Position numbers and translations under genes: made by a program | The notes under the pieces: model-generated | Database searches by the model: none | What the model saw: only the letters and a program-made list of their open reading frames with translations | Told to the model about the DNA's origin: nothing | Source: Serinus canaria | Taxonomy: Eukaryota; Chordata; Aves; Passeriformes; Fringillidae | Direction of reading: 5' to 3' | DNA length: 64,000 nt | Assembly (NCBI RefSeq): GCF_022539315.1 | Contig: NC_066316.1 | Coordinates: forward strand, 29,327,245-29,391,244 | Part shown: piece after piece, positions 1-13,960 of the stretch | Layout: the number at the start of each line of letters is the position of its first letter | Position numbering within the stretch: position 1 is the first letter of the stretch

Positions 1-1450
1 AATTAGTGTACCAAACTGTCTCTTCTTTTCTGCAGCTTCTCAAAAAACATTAATATTTTTCTATAAAAACAAACATTTTTTTTCAAGTTTATATGAAAAA
101 ATGAAACAAGAAATTACAGAATATCCTCAATATAGGTGTCAAAAGGAACATTCTTACTCTATACAGAAGGGTGTTTTGTCTGTTTTCTTTAAAAATATAG
201 TAATTTCTATGTTAATCTAAGCCAGTATGTCTTCATTCTGTTTCCTAGGATGTTTGTCACAGTCATTGAAGAGAATCAAATACCTTGTAATTTGGTCAGC
301 TCCACAGAGCACTCTGGAGACACATTAAATGTATTAATATCTTCATTTCTTTATATGTTTCCCAGAAACCTTGGCATAAAAGTGGAATTTGACATTTACA
401 AAATGAGTCTTTTATGAACTTGATGGCCTTTTATACACTCCCATTCAGAAAAGATGCTTGAGTTGTAATGGAAAAGACTTCATGACTGAGTGATCACTAT
501 ACCATTAATAGTTATACTTGGTGAAAGAACAGCAGGCTGATGTTTTTCTTTGTTACTGTTCATCTCAGGCTGAGTTTAGAAAAATTCCTTTGAGAAAAAT
601 GCAGTACATGCTTTAGAGAACAAAAAATGCCTTGGATGTGTTTTTTTCCTTGGAAATGGCATTTTAGACATATCAGCTTCCTTGTCTCTTTGCAATATGC
701 ACAGAAGATTCGCTTCTGCCATTGCCCGGAATTACTTAGCCTTATAAAATGTACAGATGCTTCTTTCTGTTCTATTATCAAAAGCCTTGTAGAAAAGTCA
801 AAATGACAGATATAGCACAGTCAGCCATGCTTTCTCAGCATGCAGCTATCTCCTTCACATGTCCTCTGGTTGGTACTTCAGAAGATTTATTTTAGAAGCT
901 GAAGGAAGGAAAAGCAGGTGAAAAGGAGATCATCATACCAGCACCTTCAATCTTCTCCATGCCTCAAAGAATGCTACCACAGACATGAGCAAGATGCAAA
1001 CTTTCTCCCCCAGAAAGTTTTATATTAGCAATCAACCTGAGTGCTATAAAATTTTTACTAAGCACACTGATGTGTTTGCAGTATGGCAAGGTGAGCTGTT
1101 TGAACCAGAGAGATAACACTACTCTGCATGTTTCCAATGAATTGGAAACTTAGGTGCTGATTTCCCTTAACTGCACTGTACTCAAAGGCTTTTCTAAAAC
1201 TTAGGGAAGTTACTGCTACCTTCTTAAGGCAATATTGCATCCTGACAGCTCTGGGAAGCTCTGGAGTCCTGCCTCTTCAGGCCAGAGATGCAATGTGCCA
1301 GAGCACCCTATAAAAACAGTATAGTTGAGGAAAGGGGGAAGGGGAAATGCATCATGTCCCTCCCTTCTTTTTTTTTTGCACTCTGTGTTGTCAGAAAGTA
1401 CTTTGATATTTCATTTCCTCCATGCTGCCTTACCAGAATGGCCTTTAATT

Positions 1451-1610
1451 AAAAAAAAAAAAAAAAAAAAAATTCCAAAGAAACAAAAAACCAAACGAAA
1501 ACAAAAAGAAATGAAGCAAAAAAAACAACCAATCCACCCCACCCCCCCCCCCCAAAAAAAAAAAACCAAAACAAAACAAAAGAAAACACAACAAAGTAAA
1601 ATCTTACAAA
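1451..1610. repeat. A-rich and A/C-rich low-complexity tract
   Basis: A run of 22 A (1451-1472) is followed by A-rich sequence with scattered C, a 12-C run (1542-1553), a 12-A run, and CAAAA-type repeats. The open frames crossing it on both strands are products of base composition (Lys/Gln-rich on plus, Phe/Cys-rich on minus). Confidence 0.85.
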
Positions 1611-4600
1611 AAAGATACTTGGCCATGAGATTTGGGAAGAGATTCTGTAATTTTGGATCTTGGTTAGAGGCAGACGCTGACCAAAATGTCAGAGTACACT
1701 CCCTATTGAAAAGAAATTAGTTTGTTCTAAAATTCTTAATCTGATGAACAAGAGATTTTATTGTTTTTACCACATGTCCCTAAAACAACAACAATTGCTT
1801 CTAGTTACTTTCCATATGGATATTATAAAATTATCAAAGAACTGCCTATATTGATCCTTAGTGCAATTATTTAAAATTAAAGTCCTTAATTATTTAGTTT
1901 AATAAGACAGATTTTGAGAGATAAATTTGCTGAAGCACAGGCATATAATATACTGAATATAAAGGACTTTTTTCCTATTTAAAAAATGAAAAGTGATTTA
2001 CTCATGGAAGTAAGACAATTGTTATTTCCCTTCTGTACCTACTCCTGCAGTACCTTACCTAACACAATTGTTTCTGATGAGTTTGGATAGCCCTTATCCA
2101 AACTGGGTTATTTACATCCCAATAAATAAGAAAAATCCATAAGGATGACCTTTTAAGATAAGATGTGCAAGAATATTGGGAATAAGAATTTTTTGAGGAG
2201 GAAAGCTTTGGCCAGAAAAGAAAGTAATGCTTTGGAAATCCAAAGAATGACAGTAGAAAATTAGTTGGAAAACATTAATGTGCAGTGGTTACAAAAATAA
2301 ATGGAAAAATGTTGCTTATTTGTAGAAATAAAAACTAACACATGAAACTAGTAGTGCTGCTATATATAAGGATAGCATGGACTAAAGATAACTGATACAT
2401 GAGCAAACAGTCAGTAGTATGTTGCTCTCTGTTCTACTCTATGGAAAGGGCAGTAAGGGCAAGACTATTAATATGAAAGAATAGATATAGAAACTGCATA
2501 TTCAACAGGAAATAGTGGATCCCAGGGTGATGGCAAAGTTATTTAAAATGCTATCCATCCTAGTCCTAAATTGTTCCATGAGATTTGAGAATAGGTTATT
2601 TATATTTTCTATATAAAAAGGGAGTAGTGGTGTGATTCAGACAACTGATCTGTTAGTTTGATCTCAGCTAATTAAGCACTATGTAAAAACAACAAACAAC
2701 ATCTTGCTGAAAGAAAAGACATAGAAAGAGATGGCTACTGGAGTTTTCCTTGATCTTTCTTCTAACTTCCCTGGTTAAATATTTTCACCAATAATATTGG
2801 CTCTGTAATCTGGTGCTCCGATGACATTTGTTGCGTACACTTTGCAGTGATTAAAAAACCATAGGAGATATTAAATAATAGATAATAAGAAGGAAAAACT
2901 GGATTAGCATGTGGCCCTAAGTACTAGAAATGAGATTAGATTAAATCACAGAAAACAGCAGGTCATACTTTTATATCATACATCATCACACACACATCAT
3001 TTCTTTAGTGATGAAATGACAGAAGATCTTGCGTTAACTAGTTAATCATAGCCTGTCTAATACTACTGACATGATACAGTCTTCAAAAGAAAAAAATAAT
3101 TTTTGGGATCATATCAGAAAAGATATTTCCAGCAGTCAATGCATTGAGAAAGAATGTTTTTTAATACATAAGGTAAAGTTTGGACTTGAGTTTTTGGAAA
3201 GAGGTATTTTAGAATGAATCTCTACCCAGTTACCAAGGTGCAGAAGAGGATTTTCTTCTTTCTTAATACTGGATAATGTGCAAGGAATTACTGGGTCATG
3301 TAGAAAGTTGATCAAAATATATGCCATGTCTAATGGCATTGAAAGTTTAAGCTCTGTTGGGCAGCTGAGCCTCCAGGACTCACTGTCAACAGTATTAAAA
3401 AAAAAGAAAAAAGAAGAGGAAATATGTTTCAGGAAAAAGTGCAAACACTCACAACATTCAAAGTGTCACTACAGACATGAGCAGATCAAATACTCTCTCA
3501 AGGCATCCAGCTTTACAGTCCAAAGATAACACATTCAAATGAGACAAAGGTCAGAATGTTTCATTCAACCCTACAGCTCTGTTTTATCCTTTTAAAGTAA
3601 CAGAGGCCTAATTTGGTTTTGATTTTGCTCACCTATTAATTACCTTCAAGGGAGTGCTTTATTAAGGATATGTTCTAGATTAGAATTTTCTGTGCCAGTC
3701 AAGTGTTTTGATGGCACAAACACAGTACATGGAAGTAACAGTCATGACTCACTATTAGTTTGTGATTACAGAAGGTGGTGCCACTCCAGTTAGACAGAAA
3801 TACAGCGATTATCACCAGATCCTGCAGGTTTGGAGGTCACTCTTCTTTTTTTCTTCATTTATGTCTCCCCCCCCCCACTTCCCTTGCCCTTCTCTCATCA
3901 TGCATCTTGCTAAATCACAACTACGTTATTCATGATAGGTACCAAATCCTCTGATATGGGCATAGAGTGCTATAGCACAAAGATTTCAGTATGACTTTCC
4001 CTGTAATAGGATTTTAGCAGGACTTGTTCTGCTCTTGCTTGGATCTTTCTTCTCTGTGGGAATTCTCTGTACTGCTACCACCAACCAAGAGGTCAGTCTC
4101 TTTCTGCCTCCTCAGAATATGTCCAGATAGCTACTCAAAGTACAAGCCCACAGATTAAGGTCCTGCAGGCTGATGTGCTATAGTAGGTCTAGACTGCAAG
4201 GTCATTAGATCACATTACTAATGCAGGAAGTGAAAGATGCAGACACTGACATTCTGTTCCCTGCTCTGCACTCTCACATATCTAGGTGTTGGAGCAGGGA
4301 AGCATTAGGATACACCTTAGCTCTGTGACAGTGTTTTGGCAGTTTCCCTTCAGCATTACTTATTCATCACCCCTAGGAGCTAAATAAATGAATGGCACAC
4401 TTGACAAGTAGGCCAGGGACTGGGGGATCCCACATGTCAGGTCATAATGATGAGGCAGGCAGCAGCAAGCACTGTAGCAAAATTAAGCAAGATTCCTAGT
4501 TCACATCCTGAATGAGGATCCTTTGGTGTATGTTACAGCTATTTTCTCACTCCTTCCAAAACTATCCTAGCAGCACATAAGCACAATTCAACAATTCCTG

Positions 4601-4715
4601 GGTTTGCTAGGTGGTAGCTCCAGTAGCAGAACAATTTAATCAGAGTATAGCTGCATGCACACAAATTATCTCTGCTAGGATGCAGGTGCTGTGGCATTAT
4701 GTCTGTGCTTCTCTT

Positions 4716-4740
4716 GATCTGATCTGATGTGATCTGATCT
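4716..4740. repeat. (GATCT)n short tandem repeat
   Basis: Five consecutive 5-bp GATCT units, one of them carrying a C-to-G change (GATGT). Confidence 0.8.
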
Positions 4741-7704
4741 GGTAGCTCTCCAGATCCAGGCACTATACCCTATGATTGTATCAGCTCCATTAGCTTCAGC
4801 TTAGCAGGGTCCTGGCCCTGCTGTGTTGTGCAGTATAGATAGCTCTGCAGCTTGTAAAGAGTAGAGTTTCTCCTTGGAAACCCTGCTGACACCACAAGCT
4901 GCTTTTCAAGCCAGTTATCTTTCTTAAGATGTGTAAACTGAAAAAGGAGTTCCTCTGGACTGCTGAGAAATGGTACATAGAGTTACTTTTTTTTTTGTCT
5001 CAAAAGACATATTGCTCAAAAATTAGTACCGAAGGAGTAAGCTGAAATAAGTTGATTTCGTATTCTTCATTACTTTGTCAAATATTAAAAAAAACTATAA
5101 TGAAACTCATAGAAGTGAGTGAATATGAAAGAAATTAGGTTATTATAATGAAATGTGAGAATTTGATCAGACTGTTTAAATCATGATACCTTAGAAAATT
5201 TAGGGTAAAGAAGGGAACCAGTAAGGGATATATTTTGTTTAGTAACAGTCCTTTTTGCTGTTATTAACTGTCATTAGAGACTGGTATACATATTATAAGA
5301 AAAGATATGACAGGGAAAGTCAAATTTCCAGACTGGAATTAATGTTCCAAGTGTGGTCTTCTGAAATTACAGGTAATGAGGTTATAAACAATCCCTTTTA
5401 CCAGAGGCAGGGTTGCACACAAGGGAAAAATCCAGTTAGTAGACATCACTTTTTCAGGTGACAGTAGTGGGACATCACAGGATTGCAATTAGAATTCCTA
5501 ACCAGTGAAATGCATTAATCTTTCAGACAGCAAGGCTGAAAGCTATCTGTCCTGCAGATATTTGCAGTGAGTTTTAATTTTTTTTCTGTGACTATGACTA
5601 TCTATTTCTGCTCACTAATAGATCCCCGCATGATAACACATATCTCTCATTCCCCCATCTCAGATGCAAAGCAAGTAGATGCAAGGGAAGGAATTTAAAG
5701 GAGATAAATAGAAAATTAGAAATAAGAAGGCTAGAAAAGGAGATGGACAGCAGAACAAGTGGGCAAGAAGTTCTGAGAGGAATTTAAGAGAATAGAAAAG
5801 ATAAGACACATACCCGTTAAGAAAGACATGTATGTAAGAAAATGATTTCAGAGTGTGCAGAGATGAATGCCAAAACTGGTACCATTTGTTTTGTCTCAAA
5901 GTACTTGGCTTTGCAGCTTAAACATAAGGGTTTGGCTGTTGAGAGGAATACTCTATAACTCTGTTATTAAAATAAAATAAAGGGGAACATTATTATCCAA
6001 AAGGATAGATTTGGATGTCCAGCATTGGGAATTTCAGCTGATTTCCTCTGTAGCTTGGGACTGATAGTCTTTCTTGTACCTATTTCCTTTGTGTCTTAAG
6101 TACTCTCACTGTTTTTCAGAAGGTACTGTGTTGCACTGCAGAGACAGCTGACGTTATGTGAAGAAATCAATCTCTAGTCAAAACACACTGGAAGTTTAAC
6201 AGAACAATTACAATTAATTGAAAACATGCAAAATAATTTTAGAAACTTCAAGATCAGGTTTAGGAGTGTTTGGCTCCAGGTTTCTTGATTGCAATTGCCT
6301 TTTTCAGCATATATCTGAAATTTAAAGTAAATATGAAAATCAGATATCTCAGTCCCACTTCTCTGCCTTGGCCTTGTTCTCTCCTTTCTCTTCATTTTTC
6401 TGCCATTCTGTGTTCAGAGTGCTCAGCTTTCTTCATGAGTATCTCATGAGTGCTGCATGTGGAGATGAAGGACTTGCACAACTGCAAGATGCAGAATGTC
6501 AAGCCAGTACTGCCAAACTTTGTTGGATGCCTTTTGAAACAGGAAGATTTCATCATGACAAAGCTATTTTCTTCTTTTGGAGGAAAAAACAAACTTACAA
6601 AGAACAGCAACATAAAACCCCTTGACTCAAAGTGTCAAGCTTAAAAAAGTAAAGGTGTTCCACTGGCTAAGATGGAAAGACTTTTCAACAAAAAAGAGCC
6701 CATTCAGGTCAGCATCAAATCATCCTGTTCCACTTTTGTGCTTTGTTTTATGATTAATTTTATTTACAGAAACAGCATTTGAAGTTGAAATAACTGGATC
6801 AGGACACCAGATTTCCAAGGCTGGGATTGTAATGAATACTTCACTATCCATGAGGAAATAAAAGGCCAGTAGAGTGTCCTGCATGCCTTTTTCCCATGAA
6901 ATAAATAACCCATTCTCCATTCCCCACAAGAGAGTATTTCAGAGGCCCAGTGGTCAGCCAGCCACAAGGGCTGAGCAGCTACCACTGTAGTGGGAGAAAG
7001 GCTTTAGAAGGACAACTATGACAGAAAATAAATCCTATGCCTCTCCAATGAAGTGGGGCATAGCTGTCATAACCTCTGAAACCTCCTGCCTGATGGCTTC
7101 TCTGAGGTTAGTGAGTGTGATTTTTCTGACACTACAGATACCTCTCAAGGGCTTGATTTTCTGTTATCTTAGAGGTTAGTTGTAATCACTGATGTGAAAG
7201 TGAGTGGCAGGAATCAGGAGAGCAGAATTCTCTTCTTCTCTGGGCCCACTTTTCCACCATCTAAGTGATGAAACAGTGTATAGCAAAGTAACAATCCTCT
7301 CTCCAAAAACTCAAATTAAATTCTTCCAAGGTATTGTCACATTTTCACTTTTTTTTTTTGGAAACACAGCTTAGAATCTGGCAATACTGAAAATACTGGG
7401 AAGAGGAGATGAGAGAACAGAGTGAATACACAAACATCTCCTTTCTATTTTCTTTTACAATATCACAGCCAAAGATGTAAAAGAGGGAAGCAGTCAGTGA
7501 GATTTGGTTTATAGACTCACAATTCTTCATTGAGATTTGCAAGAACTCAAAAGAACTGAAGTGCTTAAGGAATCTGAAATGACAAAGAGAAATTAAAGTG
7601 TGATGCTAAATCTGGAAGTGACTTAACAGTATCTGGAAAAGTAAAGTCTTTGATATAAACATCTAGAAAAAAAAAGCCAACATCCCAAAAAGATGACATT
7701 ATAT

Positions 7705-7815
7705 TTTTTGTTTTGTTGTTTTGTGGGTTTTTTTTTCTTTGGTTGGTTGAGGTTTTTTATTTGGTTGGGGGGTTTTGGGATTTTGTTTTGGTTTTTTTAA
7801 TTTTGTTTTTTTCCG
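7705..7815. repeat. T/G-rich low-complexity tract
   Basis: Almost only T and G, with runs such as GGTTGGTTGAGG and a GGGGGG block. The complementary strand is A/C-rich, like the tract at about 1480-1600. It looks like a degenerate simple repeat. Confidence 0.8.
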
Positions 7816-9273
7816 GTTTTCTGCCTTTTGATTTTTTAACATGGTACATCTCTTCGGATAAAAAAATAACTTTCTCAGAGGGATTTTTTGTAACAGATTC
7901 ACTTATCTTGATTAGATGCTTACCAGACTGGAAATCTGCTTTTTTTTTTTTTTTTTAACAGCAATTTAAGCCAAGAAATAAGCAGAAAAAAAGTTGACTC
8001 TCAGGTAAACTAAAAATCTGGCTATAAACACTACCACCTAGTTTTGAAAGGCACAATGCAAGGCAGGTATACTTCAGAGCCTTAATGGAACTTAATTGAT
8101 TTCCAAGTCACATAAAACTCTTCCATCACAAGAAAGTCCTGAATGTCTGTGATCTTGCTTATTGTTTTGTTGGGATTTGGAAAAGCATTTTTGTTATTAT
8201 TGATAAAACTTCTTGCTTTGATGCAAATTAAATGAGAAATGCTAATCACATTTCATCAGGTCATATATCCAGCTGTTTATCTAAATTAATTGCTCTTCCA
8301 AGTACAGGACTAGCTTCAAGAGAGCAAGACAAGACCAGTTTTGGAAAAGATTTTTTTTCCTTTTTTTCCATAATGCTTAAGGACCAGTATGTTTCTCTTG
8401 GAGCAGTGAAGGAATAATTCCTTCTCTTAGAGTAGATGAAGACCAAAAGCCGGATCTGTACTTCAAGGAAAATGGAGGACCATGATTTTTTTTTGTCCAA
8501 AATACCACAGAATTTTCAGTTTTCAGAATCATCTTTCTGACCCTGTGCCTGACTCCTGGAGTGTCAGTTGTGCTGCTGCATGGAGGACCATCACATAAAA
8601 CCAGTACAGTTAATTCAATCCATTAAGTTAAGCTCCCTTTCTTTAACATAGAAGGGAGCAATGGGAGTTTCTCATGTGATGAGAGGGCAGAGCATCAGAA
8701 GTAGAGGGCATCTGTAGAAAAGGAAAAAGTCTCTCCTGGTTTTTTTTAACTCAGGTACCTCCTTTTACCATGCCCTTAAATTCTGTCAAATGCAAGAAAA
8801 TGTAGGCATGCTGACAGATTATATGCAATCCTACACCTGGAGCTGCCTGGACAGAAGAAGCCCACCCAGAGTTAGGCTAAGACAATGTAAAACTTTGTCT
8901 AAACTTTCCTTTGGTTATGTCTATGTCAATCTGATTGGATGGGGTTTTCCTGTGACCCTACATTCATTCTTCTCACAGTACTCAGGCATTAATGTGCAAA
9001 AAGCACACAGTTAGACCAGCAAAAGTGTTATCAGCCTGTGAACAGCCTGTTTACAAGGAATGTTGAGTAAGGGTGGAACTGTGCAATTCTGCTCCAGATA
9101 AAAAGAAGTTTTGCAGCTGTTGGGCACACATCTCCCAGATTAAAAAAAAAAAAAAAAAAGCAAACAAAGTGCTAAATTGTGTAATAATGAAGGTGAGATG
9201 TTGATATTTCATGTAAAGGAAGGAAGCCAAGAGAGAAGGGTATGACCATGCATAAATGATAAGGTCAAACTCA

Positions 9274-9480
9274 CATCAAAAATCCTTTCCTTCCTCCTTT
9301 CCTCTCCCTCTCCCTCCCTCCTTCCCTTTCCATCTCTCTCAAAAATCCTTCCCTCCCTCCCTTTCTTCCCCCCTCAAAAATCTTTCCCTCCCTTCCTCCC
9401 TCCCTTCCTTTCTCTGTTGCTTCCTCTTTCCTTTTCTCCCTTTCTGCCCTTCTTTTCTTCCTTTTCTCCCCTTTTCTAAT
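9274..9480. repeat. Polypyrimidine tract with CCTTCCCTCC-type repeats
   Basis: About 200 bp of nearly uninterrupted C/T on the plus strand, built from CCTT and CCCT units. The seed TCAAAAATCYTT recurs at about 9278, 9339 and 9375, which suggests a higher-order unit of roughly 35-60 bp. Long polypurine/polypyrimidine tracts can form triplex DNA. Confidence 0.85.
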
Positions 9481-12400
9481 TCTATCAACCTCTGCTTTTT
9501 ATACATTTCTTAATTCCCTTAATCCCCTTGTTTGCTGCTTTGCAAAAGCATAGAAAAGTAAACATATTCTTTGCTTTAATTTGTAGGATCAGTTTGGATT
9601 TCTCAGTATTATACAGACCTTTACTCTGGACACCGCTAGATACTGCTCAAACTGAGAATGCAAACAATTTCAACACTAGGTTTACAAATATTAAATTTCC
9701 AGTTTTTCTTTTCTCATGATTGTGAGCAGAAAAGATTAATGATATCAAAGGAAATACAGCAAAGGAGGAAGGTAATAAGATTAGGGAAGAGAGGGTTTCT
9801 CAGCACATGGAAGGTAAGGAGGAAAAGGAGAAGACAACATTGACAGATATTTTCTAACCAGCATGGCTGGTTCCGTACTAATTATTTTCAGACTAATTTG
9901 TTCTGATTTCTTCTGCATCTGTGTGAGTGCATCTGTTTTTGTGGCAGCCTTGGCAGTGGTATTTACCAAATCCCTGTTTGTAAGTCTGTGTGGTTTGCAA
10001 CACATGCTTTTAAATTCCATGGAAGCAGCATGTTCTAGAGAACTGCAGATGTTATTTTGTGTCACCTACCAGGAGAAAAGGCTAGGAAGGCTCTCACTCC
10101 TCTTTGTGGGAAATGAGGAAAGAAACTATAACAGAAGCCTCTGCTGTAATCAGCTCCCTCAGATTTCTAAGTGTAGACAAGAATTATGCAGTGGTGTGCT
10201 TTGAACTGTAAAATGCCATGATGATCCTGAGCAGCAGTGAGACATTCTAATGTGGTCATTTGTACTTCACATGTGCCCTGAAGTTTGACAGGTAATCTCT
10301 TTGTAGTAGTTTCTTTTAAGAAGGGCCTATGCTGTTCACAAGCAACAAATGTGGAGAGGGATATGTTCTGCTGTTCCGCTCTTGCAAGAGATAGACAGAA
10401 CAGTAAATATGTTTTGCAAGTTTTGTTATTTCATGCTCAGTTTGCAGGAGGCTGGATATGGAGGCTTTCCCTTGGCTTACATTCATGCAGTCTTTCCTAA
10501 CAGCAGTCGCAGCACGAGTCCTGACTGTGTTCCAGTTCCATGTGAGGACAGGATCAGGTCTTCCGCTTTGCCCCGGTTTCTGTTCAGGCATGTGGCCCAA
10601 AGTTTCAGAAAGGTGTTGAGTAACTCTTGATGGATGCCTTGTTTCTACAATGAGGCAGTTGTGATTCAGTGTGGCAGATGTATCCAGCTCACAGCTTGAA
10701 CTCTCTCTTGAGACTTTTAAGTCATTATTATTTTATTAGTAACATATCTCTAAAACTTTGTTCAGTGCTCATTTGAAGCATGAATAACACTGGAAGTAGT
10801 CCAGTACTTTGCATTTTTATATTGTTTTGGCATACTCTCCCAGAGGATATGGACAGGACTCTGCCCTTCAATTGCCCATGTGGGTTTAACACCCCTTGGC
10901 AGGCACACAGACCTTTACAAACAGTACAGTGCAGAGCCTTTTGGGGAAAGTTAGCTAATGTGTACGAGTGCTGGGAGAGACCCACCCCTAAGGCATAAAG
11001 TGTGAATGCAGCAAAGTCTTGAAACAAATAAGCAGGTAAATAAAACAGGGCTAATCTAGGACTCCTGGAAGTCAGAAAGGAAGGCAGCAGCAGAAGAGCA
11101 GGAAATGTCTTTCTTTGGAATTTGTACTAAATAATTACCTTGTGCCAAAGACAAATGAATGTTTTCATGATGTCTAGAAGACAACTGAAACACCAGAGGC
11201 AAGAGTTTGCTTTGCCTAAATGTTTCTAGCCTCACTAGAGTGGTCTCTGCAGCTAGAAGCAGAGAGGCATTATCGTCCCAGGTTAGAATGTCACACCCAA
11301 CTTTGGTTACAACACAGGGCTGTGAGACCACACAGCATCTTGGGAGTAGATATACAAACCTCAAACCCTTCATTATTTTCTGACTACTAGTCCTTTGGAT
11401 AGCTGTTGAAGAAAGCAAAGAAATCAAACATCCAGCTGCTGTCTCAGGTACTTAATCTTCATGACCTGTGACATGGCATGACACAAAATTACATGGCATG
11501 ACATGACAGTGCCCCAGTGAAGTGAAATGAAATCATCTCTTATGCAGGTGCTCTTATTTCATTACACTTATTTCATGGCTTCATTTAATGCTGGGCAAGT
11601 GCTTCTGAAAATCAGCAGTAGATATTCCTGAGAGTAAAAGTTTGCCTTTGGGTAAAAAAGCTAATTTTATGTTGGTTTAATGAAACATGCCTATATTTGT
11701 ACAACCTGAATACTTAAAAAAATATGGCTTCAAGTACGCAAAGACAATTAATTTCTTAACTTTCCACATATACTGAGCTTCACCATATTCAACTAGACTG
11801 CAGATTCTGATGAAGCAAACAATGGTTTTTTTTTCTCTTGATGAGTTTATAACAAATTTATATGTTTATTCATTGCACATCTAATTAAACCTCTTTTGCA
11901 ACTGAGAAGTTTACTGAATTGAACAATTATTACATTTAATATGAAGCTAAAGTGTCTTTGTATTACAACTGTCATTATGGCTTGCTCTTCAAATAAATCC
12001 AGAAAATCTTTTAATTACAGTTTTTCTATTTCTACAAGGAGAAGTGACGCTTCATAAAGCTACTGTAAATGTCAACATCAAACTTGTGTCTGCACCTTTT
12101 GAAAATTGTAATTTGAAGCAATATTTTCTCTACTGTTTTGGTCTGTGTATATGTTACCTTGACATCACCCTGATGGACTTGGCTTCAGACTGGATATTTA
12201 GCCACATTGTAAATCAGTCAAGTCTGTATCTCTTTTCAAATGGCTTAAGCTTTGGGGGGAAAAAATAGCAATACAGCATTAAGTTTTCCTGTTAGTTTGT
12301 AACCAGTCTAAAGACTGAATAAAGTCTAAAGTCTAGAGTGAATTGGATGGCAGAAGGGGTTTTGCTACAGAGCAAAGATTTATGTATAACCTGACTAAAC

Positions 12401-13389
12401 AATTGAACCTGTACCAGCACTCATAATTTTGTCTGGAAATAATGGCTGACACAAGCAATAGTTACTCAAACATCAACAAGTAATGCACAGGTCAAACACT
12501 AAAGGATAAGACTGTGCAGAGAATTGCTAATGTGTTTTCAATCGGTAGTTGCAAATGAAATACCCCTGACACAGCAATTTTGTAATGGAAAACAAAATTC
12601 TTTTAGAATGGAAGTGTGATCATACAGTAGCACGGTGTATAAAATTGTGAGTTTTACGCTTAACAGCTCCACAGTTCTAAGTCTGAGAGCAATAAAAGTC
12701 ATTTAGGGGATCACATGTCTTTTGGAAGAATAGCTGACATGATTCAGGGAAGGTGATCAGGGAAAATTTGGGCACCCTGCCAAGCATTCCTTTCAGGTAT
12801 AAAGTACATTCAGAACAAGTGGCTCCAGCTCAGCTTGGCAATGAGCAACCATGCTCTGCAGACCCTCACCTGGAGATGGACATCAGAACACTGGACTTTT
12901 CATCATAAGTCCCTTGTCTGTGAAACACTGAGAGCATGGGAAAAACTATATAAGGCAAGAAAACTGAAATACTGCTTTCTTATGAATGGCAAGATCCATT
13001 ATGCCTCATTTAGTCACTGTGCCGATCTTCTGACAAGGTTGTACAGATTTTAATTGAGACTGGTGCTGACTAGAGGAGTTGTTTCCACCACAAATCGTCC
13101 CCAACTAATGAAATTCATGATTTCCATCCTCTGGTATCCAGCCTTGCTGGGATCCCTATCTGCATGCATGTCCTTCAATGCATGCGTTTCCCTTGAAGGC
13201 AGCCAGCAGCCAGAGCTCCGGCTCCACACCTGGCGTTTGGAGGGCTGAGGTGAGGGTGGGGAAAGGCAGAGAGTAAAGGCTGTCAGTGCAGGTTTTGCCC
13301 TTGCTGCTGAGGGACGTGGGGCTGAGGGACATGAGTCACCAACAAAGATGGTGTGCTGGTTTTGCATTCCTGGAGGAGTTTTGGGAAGT

Positions 13390-13825
13390 GAAACTGACAA
13401 AGATGGTGACAGGCCTTTGAGGGGAAACCGTATGATGAGTAGCTGAGGCCACTTGGTCTGACCAGCCTGGAGGAGATTGAAGGGAGAACTCATCACCTTC
13501 CATGTCCGGGGAGAGAGGGAAGCAGGGCTGACACTGATCTCTTCTCTGGTGACCAGCGACAGAACTTGTGGGAATGGCATTAAACTCTGTCAGTGGAGGT
13601 TTAGGCTGGATATTAGGAAAAGGTTCTTCACCCAGAGGGTGGCTGGGCCCTGGAACAGGCTCCCTGGGGAAGCGGTCATGGCACCAAGCCTGTCTGAATT
13701 CTAGAGGCAATACTCTTGGGCACATGGCGTGACTATTGGGGATGATCCTATGCAGTGCTAAGAGTTAGACTCGATGATCCTTGTGGGTCCTTTTCAACTG
13801 AGGATATTCCGTGACTGCGTGACTT
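13390..13825 (+). mobile_element. CR1 LINE 3' fragment, plus strand
   Basis: The sequence matches the 3' end of avian CR1 elements as I know them: a GGTTTAGGCTGGATATTAGG segment near 13600, then AAAAGGTTCTTCACCCAGAG, GGAACAGGCTCCCTGGGGAA and a GACTCGATGATCCTTGTGGG segment near 13770. It ends in two imperfect copies of the 8-bp CR1 terminal repeat (CCGTGACT GCGTGACT, about 13809-13824). The left edge is approximate. It is 5'-truncated, as most CR1 copies are, and ends about 90 bp before the first predicted MOCS1 promoter element. Confidence 0.8.
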
Positions 13826-13912
13826 GCCCGAGACCGCTGCCGCGGGAGTACACAGCGGTGCCGAGGAACCTTGCGTGAAACCTCCCTCCGTCCCTCCTCT
13901 TGAGGGGAGCAA

Positions 13913-13931
13913 ACTACAACTCCCGGCGTGC
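13913..13931 (+). promoter_or_regulatory. ZNF143/THAP11-type motif (ACTACAACTCCC core)
   Basis: ACTACAACTCCCGGCGTGC closely matches the long ZNF143/THAP11 promoter motif ACTACAAYTCCCRGCRTGC, which is typical of CpG-island promoters of housekeeping and mitochondrial genes. It sits about 115-130 bp upstream of the MOCS1 ATG. Confidence 0.6.
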
Positions 13932-13960
13932 AGCACGGCACCGCCGCCGGCCGCCGCTCC

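Larger units (their letters stand above)
1..13390. other. Intergenic region upstream of MOCS1
   Basis: This AT-rich stretch contains only short open frames with no recognisable domain, no multi-exon coding pattern and no conserved protein motif on either strand. It holds several low-complexity tracts listed separately (about 1451-1610, 4716-4740, 7705-7815 and 9274-9480). In mammals the next gene on this side of MOCS1 (LRFN2) lies far away, so a gene-free stretch fits. A non-coding transcript cannot be excluded from sequence alone. Confidence 0.7.

Noticed and set aside
1325..1720. 131-aa Lys/Gln-rich open frame
   Set aside because: It is generated by the A-rich and A/C-rich low-complexity tract.
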